A DNA stretch of 64,000 nt, taken from positions 1-64,000 of the forward strand of contig RWJK01001839.1 in assembly GCA_004335835.1 (NCBI GenBank), given 5' to 3'. The notes beneath the pieces are model-generated. The model did not search any database. It had not been told where the DNA came from and saw only the letters and a program-made list of their open reading frames with translations. This DNA is from Scenedesmus sp. ARA3. Lineage: Eukaryota > Chlorophyta > Chlorophyceae > Sphaeropleales > Scenedesmaceae. Shown here in pieces: positions 39,501 through 50,967 of the stretch. Each line of letters starts with the position of its first letter. Position 1 is the stretch's first letter. The translations under genes and the position numbers were made by a program.

Positions 39501-39857
39501 TCCGGCACAGCCTGCTTACTCGGCGGCAGCCCGGCCTGCGGCGCTGACTGTACCGGCGCCCCGCTGCTGCCGCTGCTATACATCACCGTGAATGTGGCTT
39601 TCAATGTAGCTGCAATGTACCTGGTGAGGTCAGCCGGCGCTGTGGCAACAGCGTTGAGTATGAGCTGCCTAGTGCCGATCACAGTGGTGGCATTTACGCT
39701 GCCGCTGCCGCTGCTGCCGCAAGCGCAGCTGGGAGGCGGGTTTGTGGCGGGAACGCTGCTGCTGGTGGCGGGACTGCTGACGTACAATGCGGCGCTGTGG
39801 CTGCCTGCCGCGATGCGGCTGGGGCGCAAATGGCAGGCAGGGCTTGCACGGGGCTGA
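36547..39857 (+). CDS. CLT: CRT-like plastid transporter (CLT family)
   Basis: Polytopic membrane protein of the chloroquine-resistance-transporter-like family (drug/metabolite transporter superfamily). Plant CLTs sit in the plastid envelope and carry glutathione/gamma-glutamylcysteine. Six exons: 36547-36870, 37186-37340, 37713-37854, 38434-38483, 38904-39093, 39345-39857. Phases agree, giving 457 residues. The N-terminal ~105 residues are a Ser/Thr/Arg/Ala transit-like leader. Family blocks then follow in order: LNRVLYRLALVPLRDYVFFL, KPLFVLTGMCEAAAQLLMMS, TVLLWNLLFSQLVFGTR, PQILGVLAVLAGVAVASW, ATIIKERIF, LDVLVVNSYCSTAQ, then CGADCTGAPLLPLLY with the paired cysteines seen in CRT/CLT loops, NVAFNVAAMYLVRSAGAV, and a last helix ending in a basic tail. 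About ten hydrophobic helices are visible. Substrate is inferred from the family. Confidence 0.88.
37600..37628 (+). repeat. Echo of CLT exon-3 start
   Basis: A short copy of the exon-3 acceptor (caggcagggcaaggtga) lies about 112 bp upstream of the used exon at 37713. Confidence 0.75.
37915..38085 (+). repeat. Two echoes of CLT exon-3 end
   Basis: Copies of the exon-3 3' end (His-Leu-Pro-Gly-Ala-Leu-Leu...Leu-Met-Gln plus donor) begin near 37924 and 38036, versus 37818 in the exon (periods ~106 and ~112 bp). The first has lost nine bases, an in-frame loss. Confidence 0.85.
38781..38850 (+). repeat. Echo of CLT exon-5 start
   Basis: Copy of the first ~60 nt of exon 5, about 122 bp upstream of the used exon, with its own gcag acceptor. 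Across Pro-Ser-Leu-Pro-Gln-Ile-Leu-Gly-Val-Leu-Ala-Val-Leu-Ala-Gly-Val-Ala-Val all six substitutions are synonymous, including a two-base Leu change ctt/ttg. A one-base deletion in the Gln codon breaks the frame. Confidence 0.9.
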
Positions 39858-40004
39858 GCTGGCACAGCTGCTGAGTTGTGTGAGCAATGGGTTGAGCTGC
39901 AGCTTGCTTCGCGTGGCGTTACGTGCAACAGCTGCCAATAAAAGCATAGTTGCAGAGCATTCTTTCGGATGTACCAGTATGCTTTTTGGTTGTCGTGGTT
40001 TGTT

Positions 40005-40225
40005 GCGGTACGCTGCTGCTGGTGGTGGGGCTGCTGGCGTACAATGCGGCGCTGTGGACGGCGGCAGCCGCGTGGCTGGGGCGCAAATGGCAGGCAGGGC
40101 TTGCACGGGGCTGAGCTGGCACAGGGGGTGAGGTTGCTGACATGCGTGATTTTATAGTTGCAGCTTAGCTTAGTTGAGGCTGTAATTCGTGCGACAGCGA
40201 AAGTGAAGCACGCAGTTCCGAGCAT
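40005..40225 (+). pseudogene. Duplicate of the CLT 3' end
   Basis: Copy of the last ~110 nt of the CLT coding region, including the stop, and of ~100 nt of 3' UTR (with gcattctttc/ggg...ggat), displaced 258 bp downstream. There is no upstream exon, so it is a 3' echo and not a gene. A TGTAA at 40181-40185 within it may be the poly(A) signal. Confidence 0.85.
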
Positions 40226-41229
40226 TCTTTGGGGGATGTTGGTATGGTGTTGTATGGTGTTGGATGTTGGTATGGTGTTGGGCCGCCTCTGTTTAGGTTT
40301 GTAGTCAGCCAGGAGTTAGGCAGATGAGGCGGAAGATGCGCAGAGTTGCTGATGAGGCACATGCCAACCAGCGTTGTACATCACAGTATCAGCTGCAGTA
40401 GCAATTGCTCAGGTGGCTGCAGCTACTGGTAGCACCACGGCCAAGTTGGCATATTATTGGCTTGATCGTTCAGAGCCAGCAATGCATGCTTAGGTGCATC
40501 CTCGACTGTAGGTGATCATCAGTGCTATTTCATGATTTGGCGCTATTGTTGGCATGTCGCGCTGCTGCTGGAGATGATCGCAGCCAGGTGTGACTCATCT
40601 GCTATGCTTCAGGCTTAGGCCTGCATCGCCCAATTGGGTTTGCAGTTGCTTGTTTGGTTGATGGCAGCGACATGCATCGTTGAGCTATATATACGTGAAC
40701 ACAGCAGGGTACGTTGGATGATGAGCACGTCACGCCGCTCACAGCGATGCGCGGCCACCATGGACTGTTTGACGCTGACAATTGGAAAAGAGATGACCAG
40801 CACGAGTGCTCCACTTGTTGTGTACGATAGGGCTATACTCCTATGTGGAAATGCACTTCGTTGTGAAAAGGTGTAACCTGGTTTACTTACCAGCACACAC
40901 GTGGATCACCAATCCATGATGGGCACTAGACTCGTGCAGATCTCACGTTGCTGCACACAGCTTTGCACGCTGCTGCAGCTCCCAGCACCTCAGGCCAGCT
41001 GCCAGCACCTCAACATCAACAACCGCTGCAAGCCAGCCCGGCTTTGCTGAGCAAAGGAGTGCAGTACTATTGCGCCGCCACTGCACGCCCTCTGAAGCCA
41101 CGTCACAAGTTGTGTTACACCAAGGGAACACAGCCTTGAATTCAAGCCAACGACAGGCTGCTTGGGCAACCACGAAATCCAACAACACAAGGAATCGGCC
41201 AGTTGTCACAAGGACTCTTCGGGTACTTG
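40226..41229. other. Intergenic between convergent genes
   Basis: Begins with a short gttggtatggtgtt-type repeat (40236-40280). No gene seen. A minus-strand TGTAA (TTACA at 41114-41118) lies ~112 nt after the stop of the next gene and is a good poly(A) candidate. Confidence 0.4.
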
Positions 41230-41949
41230 TCAGTCATTGCGCTTGCCGCCGCCGCCGCTGCTGCGGCTCACAGCCGCCGCAATGTCAGCGCCCCGCGCAT
41301 CATCAGCCGCCAGCGCAGCCGCCAGCTGCTGCTGCTGCGCCAGCTCCAGCCCTGCCGCCAGCAGCTCCTTGAGCTGGCTGCGGGGCAGCAGCACGCGCAG
41401 CTGGGGAGCCTTGGGGGGCTGCAGGTCTACAGACACCTTTTTGACGCCTGCAGGCAGAGGCGGCCAGGCACCATCATCAGCATCGCCAGCATGTTGTATC
41501 TTACCAGTAGCAAACAATATAAATAACAACAGCCAAAGGAGGCGTGTACGAGGCGGCCAGCAGCAGCGTTCAAGTACAAACAGTGCACTTCTTCGACCTT
41601 GCGTTCACCCTGTTGTGGCTCCAAAGATGATGTCCAGATCCACGTGTAACTTACACGATTGGATCCGCCTCACTCTTGCTCGCTCCCATCTGCTCACTCT
41701 CGGCCAGCAGTCTGATCCACATCTTGCAGTGCAGCTGATCAAGCAACACATTTCTGCAGACGGGCAAGTTCCCTCCTGCCGCCCTGCACAGGCTCTGCAA
41801 GGCCGCACCTGCCTCCCGCAGTGCTGCCGCCTTGCGCGTCTCCAGTGCCAGCCGCCGCTCGTAGTGCAGCAGCGCCGCGCCATGCGCCTCCCTGTCAGCC
41901 AGCAGCTGCCGCCGTGCACCGGCTAGATGGCTGCGTACCACCTGTGACA

Positions 41950-41996
<47 letters not shown>

Positions 41997-44900
41997 CAAG
42001 ATGCATGTGTGTATGTGTGTGTAGGATATATACAGGGGTGACATGCCTAATTGGACACATGTCTGTGTCCGTGCGCAGCTGCTTGCCTCACACATAGACT
42101 TATGCCGCTGGGTAGCAGCACGGTCAGCGGTAGGCGTGCGATCACCAGGCAAGGTCAGGGCACCAGTGCTGACGCCATCTGTGTGCAGCCCGCGTCACCT
42201 GCAGCCGAATGTTGCTGGGCTGCAGCTAAAGATCAAGAAACCCATCCTCTAACGCGGGCGAGGATCTATCTGCAGCAGCAGCCCACCTGCAGCCGTATGT
42301 CTCTCGGTAGCAGCTCAGTCAGCCCCTTCAGCCGCGCCTCAAGCTCCAAGTCGATCACACCATCAGCCTGCCAGCCGACAACAGCACCACCACCACTACC
42401 ACCACCAGTAGCACCAGCAGCAGCAGAGGAGCCAGAAGCACCAACAGCACCAGCAGCAGCAGCACTGGCGCCCGCTCTGCTGCCCTGCCGAGTGAAGCTC
42501 CTTGGCCGGGCGCTGCTGCTGCTGCTGCTGCCGTTTGCACACTCTACAGCAGCAGCAGCTGCAGTTGCAGCACCGCTGCCATTGCTGCTGAAGTCGGCAG
42601 CTGAGCGGCTCTGCTGCCGCAGCACGCTGCCGCTGCTGCCGCTGCTGCTGCCAAGCCTTGCAGCGCTGCCTGGCCGCCTAGCAGCAGTAAGCTGCCCAGT
42701 CATCTGCACTCCCCGGGCAGGCATGGGGCCTGCAGGCAGTGCTGCTGCCTCTGCAGAGATGGCAGCTCCGGCTGCCTTGCTGCTGCTGCTGCTGCTGCTG
42801 CTGTCATATGCTGGTGCAGGCTCGTCTAGGAAGAAGTCGTGAGGCCTTACTAGCGGGCCTCCGCTGAGCAGCACAGGCGTACTGCTGACGCCTCGTGCTG
42901 GCCTGCTGCTGCTGCTGCTACTGCTGGTGACACCACCACTTGCTGCTGCTGCTGCTGCTGTGCTGCCTGCAATGCTCCTGCTGCCATGGCTGCTGGCCGC
43001 GCTGGCCGTGTTGTTCAGCGCCCGGTGACCCGCAGATGCCGGCCTAGCGCCGCCGCCGCTGCTACTGCTTGCTGCCGCTGCTGCTGCCGCTGCCGCTGCT
43101 GCTGCCGCCTTGTTTCGCGCCACGATCTGCTGCTCCAGCCGCTTCATTGAGCGCAGCAGCAGCACCTCCTGAGCCGCCCTGACCAGCCGTATGCGCCGCC
43201 AAAACCTGCAGCATGATGCGAAGCGCCAAATCATGTTCGCAGTGCTGCATACATGCTGTGTACATGCTGTGTGGGTCTGCGTACATGCAAGGCATGCCAG
43301 ATCACTGGCTTGCAGCAGGGCTACAGCAGCTGAACAAAAGCCCAAATAACCCTGGTGTGCTAGCAAGCCAAAGTTGCCAGCTGCAGTGCCGGTTGCTCAG
43401 ACAGGGCTGCGGCTCACCGCTGAATCACAAACACCCATTTGAGTATGTTGTGAGGCCAATTGGTCATTTGACAGGGCCAATTTTCACACAGACACTGGGC
43501 TCACCGCTGTATGTACTTGACGTCGCGCAGCAGCCGCTGCGCAGCCACGCCGATCATGCCGCTGCTGCTGCTGGCGGCTTGCAGGAAGCCCAGCAGGCGG
43601 CACGCAGCAGCAGCATGCGCTGCAGCACGCAAGCCATCCACATGCGGCTCCAGCAGTCGGCGCAACTGCAGCAGCAGAGGTGCAGTGCAGCACATAAAAG
43701 GAAGAGGTACCAGCTGACTCAGATACAGCAGCTTTGCCATTAGTGCCGGCAGCCAGTTGCTGCCGTTTAGAGTACGTGCTGTGGCAGCTCTGGGTAAGCG
43801 CTCTTGGTAAGCGCTCTTGGTAAGCGCTGGCGATGTAAACTTCCAGCACACATAGCAGCAGTTGCAACAATCGCATGCAATGTCTCACGCGCCGCACTTT
43901 TTCCACCAGCTGCTGCTGCCGCCGCCGCAGCAGGCAGCGCTTGTAGCACGCAGCAATTAGCCGCGCCGCCGCGCCGCGCTGCTGCTGCTGCCGCAGCTCT
44001 TGTGCAAGCCTGCCTGTCAGCAGCGTGGCAGCAACCAGCCCGCCCCAGGCTTGCTGCCTGCAGGCACGCAAGCAGTCCAGCAGGCAGGCAAGCAGGCAAG
44101 CAGACGGCAGGCAGCCAGGCAGGATTGAGACGTGCTGAGAGGTCGGTACTGTGTGGCCTGGACACAGTCTAGGCTCCATCTGACACATACTTGCACTGTG
44201 TTGGCAGCCAAACAGCGAGAGGCTGCGCAAGGCTGCAGGGTAACTCACACAGTGACTGGCTGCCATGGGCAATTGCACAGTATGAACACCCACCCCACCC
44301 CACACTCCACATGCAGCACCCACCTGTCTGCAAGCTCCACTGCTTCCTGCTGTTGCTGCTGCTCCTGCTGCGCCGCCTGCCTGGCCTGCCCCTTGGCTGC
44401 CAGCTGCTGCTGCTGCTGCCGGTGCTGCTGCTCGGCTGCCAGCTGCTGCCGCCGCTCCGCTGCGCCTGCCGCGCGAAGCGCTGCAGCCTCCTTTTTGAAA
44501 GCCATTTGGGCAGCCCTGCAAGCGCATCATATACAGCAGCAGGGAGAAGCATGAGGTGTGTAACAGTGTGAACAGGTGGCAGTGTGGTTGAAACAGATTA
44601 GACTGCTGTGCACAACAACTGATGCCGCTGCTGCAGTTGACCTGCAGCTGATGCTGTTGGCGTGCGCTGCGTTGTGTAGCAAGGAACACCAGGGAGCTGC
44701 ATGCCTCATCATGGACTGCGATGCTGCACTCAAGGATAGGCTGCATCAATACTGGGCCAATGCAGCTGTGCGTGCAGCCCCACTGCTGTAGCCACAGGTC
44801 ATGCCTCCACGAGTTGCCCAGAAGCTACCTGCAAGCTGCCTGCACGCTACCTGCAAGCCAACTGCAAGCTACCTACGCGCCAACGCCAATGCAGGCAGGG

Positions 44901-45471
44901 GGAAAGCACTGCAGTATTGTATCATGAACTCACAGCAGCTCCGCGCAGTTGCCTGTGGGTGTGCAGGCCTCCTCGCACCACGCCCAAGGCGGCACTGTTG
45001 CACCGCCTGGCGTCCTGCAGCTGCTGAGGCAGCTGCTGCTGTTGCTGCTGCTGCTGCCCCCTGCCAGGCCTGCAGGCAGCTCTGCAGCCCTTGCAGGAGA
45101 CCTTGCGGCATGCAGCGATGAAGGAGTCGAAGCAGCAGAAGCACTGCATAGATGTGGCTGGCATAAGGACCTGCTGCTTCTGCTGCTCGTTACAATCCTA
45201 GCCAAATCTAGTGTCAAGCCAGGCTGCCGTTTGCAGGGGGAGTCCTCAGAGGTAACAGCTGCGGTTGCTGCTGGTGGTGCGGCTGCACCAGCTGCTGCTG
45301 CGGCGCCAGCCATCAGTGTGGTAGATGCAGTAGCTGCGCTGATACCTCGAGAGGCACCAGCAGGCGCAGAGCCTGGCCGCTGCATGTGCTTGCTGCTTGC
45401 TCCACGGCTCAGCCTCGCTGCAGCAGCTGCTGCGCCAGCACTGTCTCCGCCGTCAGCTGCTGACAACGGCC

Positions 45472-45503
<32 letters not shown>

Positions 45504-45883
45504 GCTGCTGCTGCCAAGGCCTTGGATGAGAGCGCGCCTGTGCAAGGCCACGGGCTCACCACCGCTGCATTCTCTTCAATGAAGTTCCTGGGCAACCGCG
45601 CTGCTGCTGTTTTGGAGCCGCCAGCTGGTGCTGTGCTTGGCCTGCTGGCACTACTCCCTGCTCCTGCTCCTGCTGCACCTGCTGCTGCTGCTGTAGGCGT
45701 TGGCGAGGCTGCGCTGCGTGGTGAAGGGCCCGGCGAGTTTCCTGCAAGGGGTGAGTCAGCAGCGCTGCGGTGCTGCCTCACGCGCTTGTGCAGCTCGGCG
45801 CGCGCTGCAGGGTCCTCCCTGTAGTGCTGCAGCTTGTCATTCAGCGCTGGCGAGGCAGCCTTGTAGCGGGGGCTGGGAGCCAT
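41230..45883 (-). CDS. Coiled-coil protein with IQ-like segment (seven exons, model approximate)
   Basis: Proposed exons: 45883-45102, 44515-44324, 44057-43841, 43665-43505, 43205-42287, 41941-41657, 41418-41230. Together they keep one frame of ~914 residues. The donors of exon 1 (GTCTCC) and exon 3 (GTTTAC) are weak, so those ends are uncertain. The N-terminus (MAPSPRYKAASPALNDKLQH) is followed by Ser/Ala/Gln-rich sequence with a PRNFIEEN motif. Exon 2 is a charged coiled coil (MAFKKEAAALRAAGAAERRQ). Exon 3 has a basic amphipathic segment, ARLIAACYKRCLLRRRQQQ, resembling a calmodulin-binding IQ motif without the Gln. Exon 5 begins RFWRRIRLVRAAQEVLLLRS, then a long Ala/Ser/Gln linker. Exon 6 is another coiled coil. 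Such architecture is seen in cytoskeletal, centriolar or ciliary proteins, but I cannot name a family. The frame is open upstream of 45883, so an additional 5' exon is possible. Confidence 0.55.
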
Positions 45884-47160
45884 TGTCACATTGCTGATGC
45901 TGCTGCTGCTGCTGATGCTGTTGATGCTGTTTTGTGGGTTTGTAATGGGGGTGCTGAGTGCTGTGCTGCAGGAGGTTCTGCCCTGCTTATGCTGTTGCTG
46001 TTCTGGCAACTCCTGTGCAGGTGCTGATGCTTGCTGGCTTGACTTCGTGGTATGCTATATGTAACAAATAGTAGTTCTCACTCAGCGTTTATGCAGCTGT
46101 GCATGTTTTCAGTTCGTGCAGCCAGACAGCAGCACGCCTCAGCTCCCAGCATGCCGGCAGCGCAGCCTGTCCGCGCAGTCGGTGCGGTCATAGCTGCAGG
46201 AAGACGCGCAACAACTGCAGCGCAACAGTATACAGTGCAATTTGAAGTCAAGACGTGACCCTGCCGGTGCGTAGCAGCAGTGTTGCAATACTGGTTCGTG
46301 CGGAGCAACACATGCAGTATGCTGACGCAGGGTAAACATTGGAACCTGATGTTGCTGGCACGCTACAAGACTATGCTCAATGGTGCCAGGTACTGGGCAG
46401 CTGCTATCACAGTTCAAGCACATGTCGAGTTTCCAATATGCTACTGTCTGTCTCACCTTGAGCCTGTTGTGTCATAGCCTGGTAAAGAAAGTGGGCTGGC
46501 CAAACTGCAGTCGACACGTGACTGCTGTTTGCCCAGGCCCTAGCAACCTGTCAGCGACAGCTACAGCAAATGATATGCATACTTGAAGCTGTACTTGGTG
46601 ACTATATGAGAAGAGAGGCCAAATGTGGCTTATGTTCTGCCATTCTGTCATAGAAACACAGTGCTGCAGAGTTGGTCGTGCTGCGCCTGCTGGTATATAC
46701 TTGCAAGCAGCAAACAGCGGGTGTCTCTCAACAATACATGACTGCTGCTCCAGGTACACACTCTTGAAAACACAGCTGGCAAACAGTTGTCATTTTCTTG
46801 AATTGTGACAGCCCTGAAGTCGCCTGGTCGTCTGCACTGCCATTTATGCTATCTGTCGTAAGAACGGCTGTCTGAAACGGGTCCGTCTTGGCCTGATAGG
46901 TGCTGGAGCCAGCATTCGCACCAGCCTTCTTCCCTCTTAGGTCCGGAAAGCCGGGGCGTTCAGGTTTACGGAGAAACATCGATCAGAGTATAATACATTC
47001 TACAGTAGATCGCTGACCAGGCGACAACAGCTTTGTCTAGCAGCAGCAGCAGCTACAGGGGGTCCCTGCACTGCCATCCTTGTTTGGATGCAACAGGTGC
47101 CCCCTGGCCTTGGTAGCGCCGTTCAAACGACACATCTAGCACACTATCTGACCGTTCAGC
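45884..47160. promoter_or_regulatory. Divergent intergenic region upstream of EAF6
   Basis: 1.3 kb between the coiled-coil gene and EAF6, including the possible exon at 46728-46979. The ~180 bp next to EAF6 is the likely bidirectional promoter and holds a (cag)n run at 47040-47053. Confidence 0.35.
46728..46979 (-). CDS. Possible 5' exon or small gene, divergent from EAF6
   Basis: An 83-codon minus-strand frame from ATG 46979 (MFLRKPERPGFPDLRGKKAG...) has a balanced amino-acid composition unlike the surrounding low-complexity frames, and lies 181 bp from the divergent EAF6 ATG. A TATTATACTC-like stretch is immediately upstream. It could be the true first exon of the coiled-coil gene. That gene's frame is open above its Met, with a cacag acceptor near 46013, and a GTACCT donor is available near 46752. 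It could also be a separate short gene, or chance. Confidence 0.3.
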   Translation of the reverse strand: MFLRKPERPGFPDLRGKKAGANAGSSTYQAKTDPFQTAVLTTDSINGSADDQATSGLSQFKKMTTVCQLCFQECVPGAAVMYC

Positions 47161-49074
47161 ATGCAGCCGAAGCAGCTGGGCCCCTATGAGCAGCTGGTGC
47201 AGTACAGGGAGCAGCTTGCAGCAGACCTGGCGCGTGTGGAGAACCAGGTGAGACCATGCAGCTGCCAGCCGTGGAAGGTGCAGCAGGAAACACGCATGAA
47301 GCAGCAAGAATGTAACATCGTATGTCTCCTTGCATGCACCAGGCGTGTGCGGCAACTGCACAACCCTGACTTGCTGTGTTGATCACAGCATCAGTTGTCT
47401 CCAGGTGCTTGCTCACCTGCTCCTGCTTTCCCTCTGTATAAGAACGAATATAGACACCCACCGAGTCCCCAGGACTACGGTGAATGCGTAGCTGCACATT
47501 GCAAGCAAGGCTTCTGTGCTTCACAGTTCAATCCACGCTCACGCGGCACTCGTAGAAGCCTGGCATGGTCTGACATGATTGGCCGTTGCTGCTGCTGCTG
47601 CAGATAGCAGACCAGGAGTACACATACTTCAACGCTGAGTACTCCCAGGCTGGCAGTGTGCTCAAGGTACGGCGGCAGCAGCAGCAGCAGCAGCAGCGCG
47701 CTGCACACAGCATTCAGGAGCAGTGTCGTACACAGCATTCAGGAGCAGCTTGCTGCATGCCCGGCTGCGCTTACCGCAATGCAGCGCCAGCATCTCGAGC
47801 CCGGCTGCGCTGGCCTGCTGTGGCTAGCCAGATGTCAACTCCGCCCGCTGATCGCCTGCTGATCGTCTGCTGCTCGTACTTTTTGACTTTTCCGCAACAT
47901 CCTAACCCCGCACCCTGCAGGGCTTTGAGGGCTTCCTGTCCACCAAGGAGGCGCTGCGCAAGCGCCAGCAGCGCGCCTTCAAGCCCGAGGACAGGCTCTT
48001 CAGCCTGAGCAGCCACACCTCGCCCGTGGTGAGTGCCTGAGAGTGCTGATTCATTTGCACAGCCGCGCAGCACTAGCTGCCGTCTAGCTTCACAGCGCCT
48101 TCAAGCCCGAGGACAGGCTCTTCTCCCTCAGCTCCCACACCTCGCCCGTGGTGAGTGGGCGATAGTAGTACTACATGTGCGCAGCTGCATGGCTCTAGCT
48201 GTTGGATACTCTATAGCGCGTGCAAGCCTAGGGAGCAGCTTCTTCACCTGAGCTCCCACACCCCGCCGGTGGTGCGCAGCGGCACGGCAGTGGGGTACTC
48301 AGCGATGCTGCATAGCGCCAGCGGCTGCGTATCTGCGCACTACCAGCTGCTCGTCAGCAAGCAGCCATTGCAGGCCAGTGAGCTGCAGGGTAGCAGCATC
48401 AGCACACGTTGCTGCTGCCAATGCTGCAGCCAGCACCTTGAACAACAAGCTGTCCCTGGAGTTAAACACCACCTGTTCTACTGCTGCTGCTGCTGCTGCT
48501 GCTTCAGGCCAAGGAGCTGCAGGGGCCTGAGGCAGTGGACGGCCTTGCAGGAGGGGGCTTCGGCAAAAAGGTGGGCACTGCCTGCAGCATTCATGCTGCT
48601 GCTGTGATGGTCGTGCGTGTTGTCTCTGTGGGTTTTTTCATGTAGCAGGAGGGGGCTGTGGCAAAAGGTGGGCAGTGCCTGCAGCATTCATGCTGCTGCT
48701 GTGATGTTTGTGTATCATTTCCTGTGTAGTTTTTAGGCGGTAGCAGGAGGAGGCTACGTCAAGAAGGTGCGGCGGGGTCCGGTGCACTGTGTGTAACATG
48801 TCACGTGTCACATGTCACTTGCTCAAACGGAAGTAAGGCGCTCCTATGAGGCATATGCCTCTGCAGTTCTGGGTACTGCTGTAGGCTTCCGCCCGCAGGC
48901 GGCACGCTCGCATGCTGACCTTGATCTCAAAGACACAAGTGGAGTATGATTGTGCTGTGCCGTGCTGTGCCGTGTTGTTGACGGAGAATTTGCTGTCCTG
49001 CTGCTTGCTGCTGCCAGGGCTACGCCTCCAAGGGTTATGCGCAGAAGGGCTATGCACAGAAGGGCAAGCGCTGA
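47161..49074 (+). CDS. EAF6: NuA4 histone acetyltransferase subunit EAF6
   Basis: Small non-catalytic subunit of MYST acetyltransferase complexes (NuA4, and in animals HBO1/MOZ), acting in the nucleus. Five exons, all phase 0: 47161-47247, 47604-47666, 47921-48028, 48508-48570, 49018-49074; 125 residues. Residues 5-50 are the EAF6 coiled coil (LGPYEQLVQYREQLAADLAR, then IADQEYTYFNAEYSQAGSV). The diagnostic core follows: LKGFEGFLST and FKPEDRLFSLSSHTSPV, matching the GNxxKGFEGFL and FKxEDRLFSxSSxTSP pattern of the family. The C-terminus is a basic triplicate, GYASK/GYAQK/GYAQK, which I do not know from other EAF6 proteins. Exons 3 and 4 are each followed by two intronic echoes. Confidence 0.88.
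48096..48272 (+). repeat. Two echoes of EAF6 exon-3 end
   Basis: Copies of the Phe-Lys-Pro-Glu-Asp-Arg-Leu-Phe-Ser-Leu-Ser-Ser-His-Thr-Ser-Pro-Val segment begin at about 48097 and 48218, versus 47975 in the exon (periods 122 and ~121 bp). The first has an AG before and GTGAGT after. Over 17 codons it differs at five bases, all synonymous, including two agc-to-tcc serine changes that need two substitutions each. The second copy is degraded. Confidence 0.92.
48645..48770 (+). repeat. Two echoes of EAF6 exon-4 end
   Basis: The exon-4 end and following intron (gcaggagggggctt... and cattcatgctgctgctgtga) recur at 48645 and, degraded, at 48743, versus 48547 (both periods 98 bp). Confidence 0.85.
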
Positions 49075-50967
49075 GCAGCGGCAGCACAGAACAGGTGCTG
49101 CTGTGGCCGTTGTTCTGGTTATCAAGGAGGCCGGGTGCACAAGGTGCCATCGACTCCGCAGGATCCTGGCGCGCCCCACAATTGGCTGGCGCAGCCGGCT
49201 CACGCTGCGTACAAGCCTGTGCAGCAGTATCAGGAGGATGCGCTGACTGTGTTGCAGCTGTTAACAGAGAGCCTGCATTGTGCATGTAAGCAGTGGACCA
49301 AAGCTGTGTCTGCTCCTCCTGCAGTGCATTAAGGTTGTCAGAAGATGTCGTAGTGCATGTTTGAGCCTCAATGCGGGCGTACTGCACTGCGCAGTGTGCT
49401 GCACAGCAGTACAGCAGATGTGATAACTGTGATAATTGATATTGCAGGCCAGCCACTGTGGTGACAACAGCACACGTTTGTGTTCATGTAGGCGCGGCTT
49501 ATGAGCCACTTTTGCACAAGTTTCCGTACCTGTGGACATGCTAGATTGGCACTAAGCATTAGAGGGCTTTGCTTGTGGTACCTAAGTGTGAGAGTGCTGC
49601 TGCATCTCCAGCTCCAGCTGTGACTCACCCGTGTAACTGTTTAAAGAGTTGCTATGTGATACTGAGCTCCGGCAGATCTGAAGGCAGAGCCTCATTGCTG
49701 CTGCTGCATCCACGTGACTTGTCAGATGTTCAAGTTTCAACATTGACTCTGGCTTGATTCCAGTGAAGACACTTCGACAGTGGAAGGTATCAAAGCTTTA
49801 CATTCCCCGCCAACAGTGAGGCAGTCATGCATTCAAATCGCCGTGTTGCCGGCAGCGCCCAACACTGCTCAGCACGCTGAGCAGAGTGCAGTAAATGGTT
49901 GTGAGTCTCAAAAAACCAGCATGCTGAGCGCACACAGGTTATGTGTGCGGGTGCAGCAAGCTGCTTCATTGAAACAGCTGTTCCTGCACTGCAGCAAGCA
50001 GGCACTGAAAACACCCAGCCATGGCACATGCTGTGGATCCACAGCACTGTGAACACGCCTCGCAAACAAGCAGCGCCAAGCAGCAGCACCAGACGCCTCC
50101 ACTGGGCACCACACCTGACCAGACAATTTCGGCAGACGGCCACAGTGCGGTACAACACATACAACACAAACGACCAAAGTACACTGTAGCATAGTAGAAC
50201 ACTTGCTGTTGCAGGGGCGCGACAGGTAACCCTGCCCAAAGGACTACTGCAGCAGCTGCACAAGTCAAACTGCCTCAATGCAGTGCAGCAGCAGGCCAAC
50301 GCCCCATACGCAGCACAAAAAACTTACAGCCGTGACTGGTACATCCATGCTCCACCACAACACGCAGACACATGCTTCTGCAGGTGCAGCGTGCTTTCCG
50401 TGTTTCCGACAACATGCAGACAAGTTTTGTACAGTACATACACCCAGCCGCCAACACCTTGCACGCTGTGCCGCAGCAGCGCACGCGCTGGTGCACGCAC
50501 AAGCTGCAAACACACAGCAGACCAGCTCCACAGCAGCAGACGCATTCGCCCTTTCAGCCACAAGAGATGTCCGCAGCCGATGGCAGCAACCGCCTGTTCT
50601 TTCCTGTCCATTTTGAAGAAGAGCTGCACAGCAGCCCGCAAGTGAAGGAGCTCGGCACCCCAACAGTGCACACCGCACACAGCGCGGCTCACAACAGCAG
50701 CCACCGCTTACACCAACCGCTGTCGCTGTCCTGAACAACAGCAGCAGCCGCGTCACATCAGCAGCTGCCGGACCTGCTCACAGCCGCAGCCAGCCTGTTA
50801 CCAGCCGCTACACCAACATCAGCCGCAGTGGCAGCAGCTTGCAACATCAGCCGCCTTGCATTGTTCTTTCCAATGTTGAAATGCTACACAGCACTTCACA
50901 AAAAGATGCTGCACCCAGCAACCACAGCCGCTGACCCAAATGAGCGGCCGCTCACGCGTTATCCGCC
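49075..50967. other. Intergenic between convergent EAF6 and glutamine synthetase
   Basis: Holds both 3' UTRs. Candidate TGTAA signals are at 49285-49289 (+) for EAF6 and TTACA at 50708-50712 (minus-strand TGTAA) for glutamine synthetase. No other gene seen. Confidence 0.4.

Noticed and set aside
41947..41996. CAG tract as a coding polyglutamine exon
   Set aside because: It lies within the proposed intron between exons 5 and 6 of the minus-strand coiled-coil gene and no frame links it to a protein.
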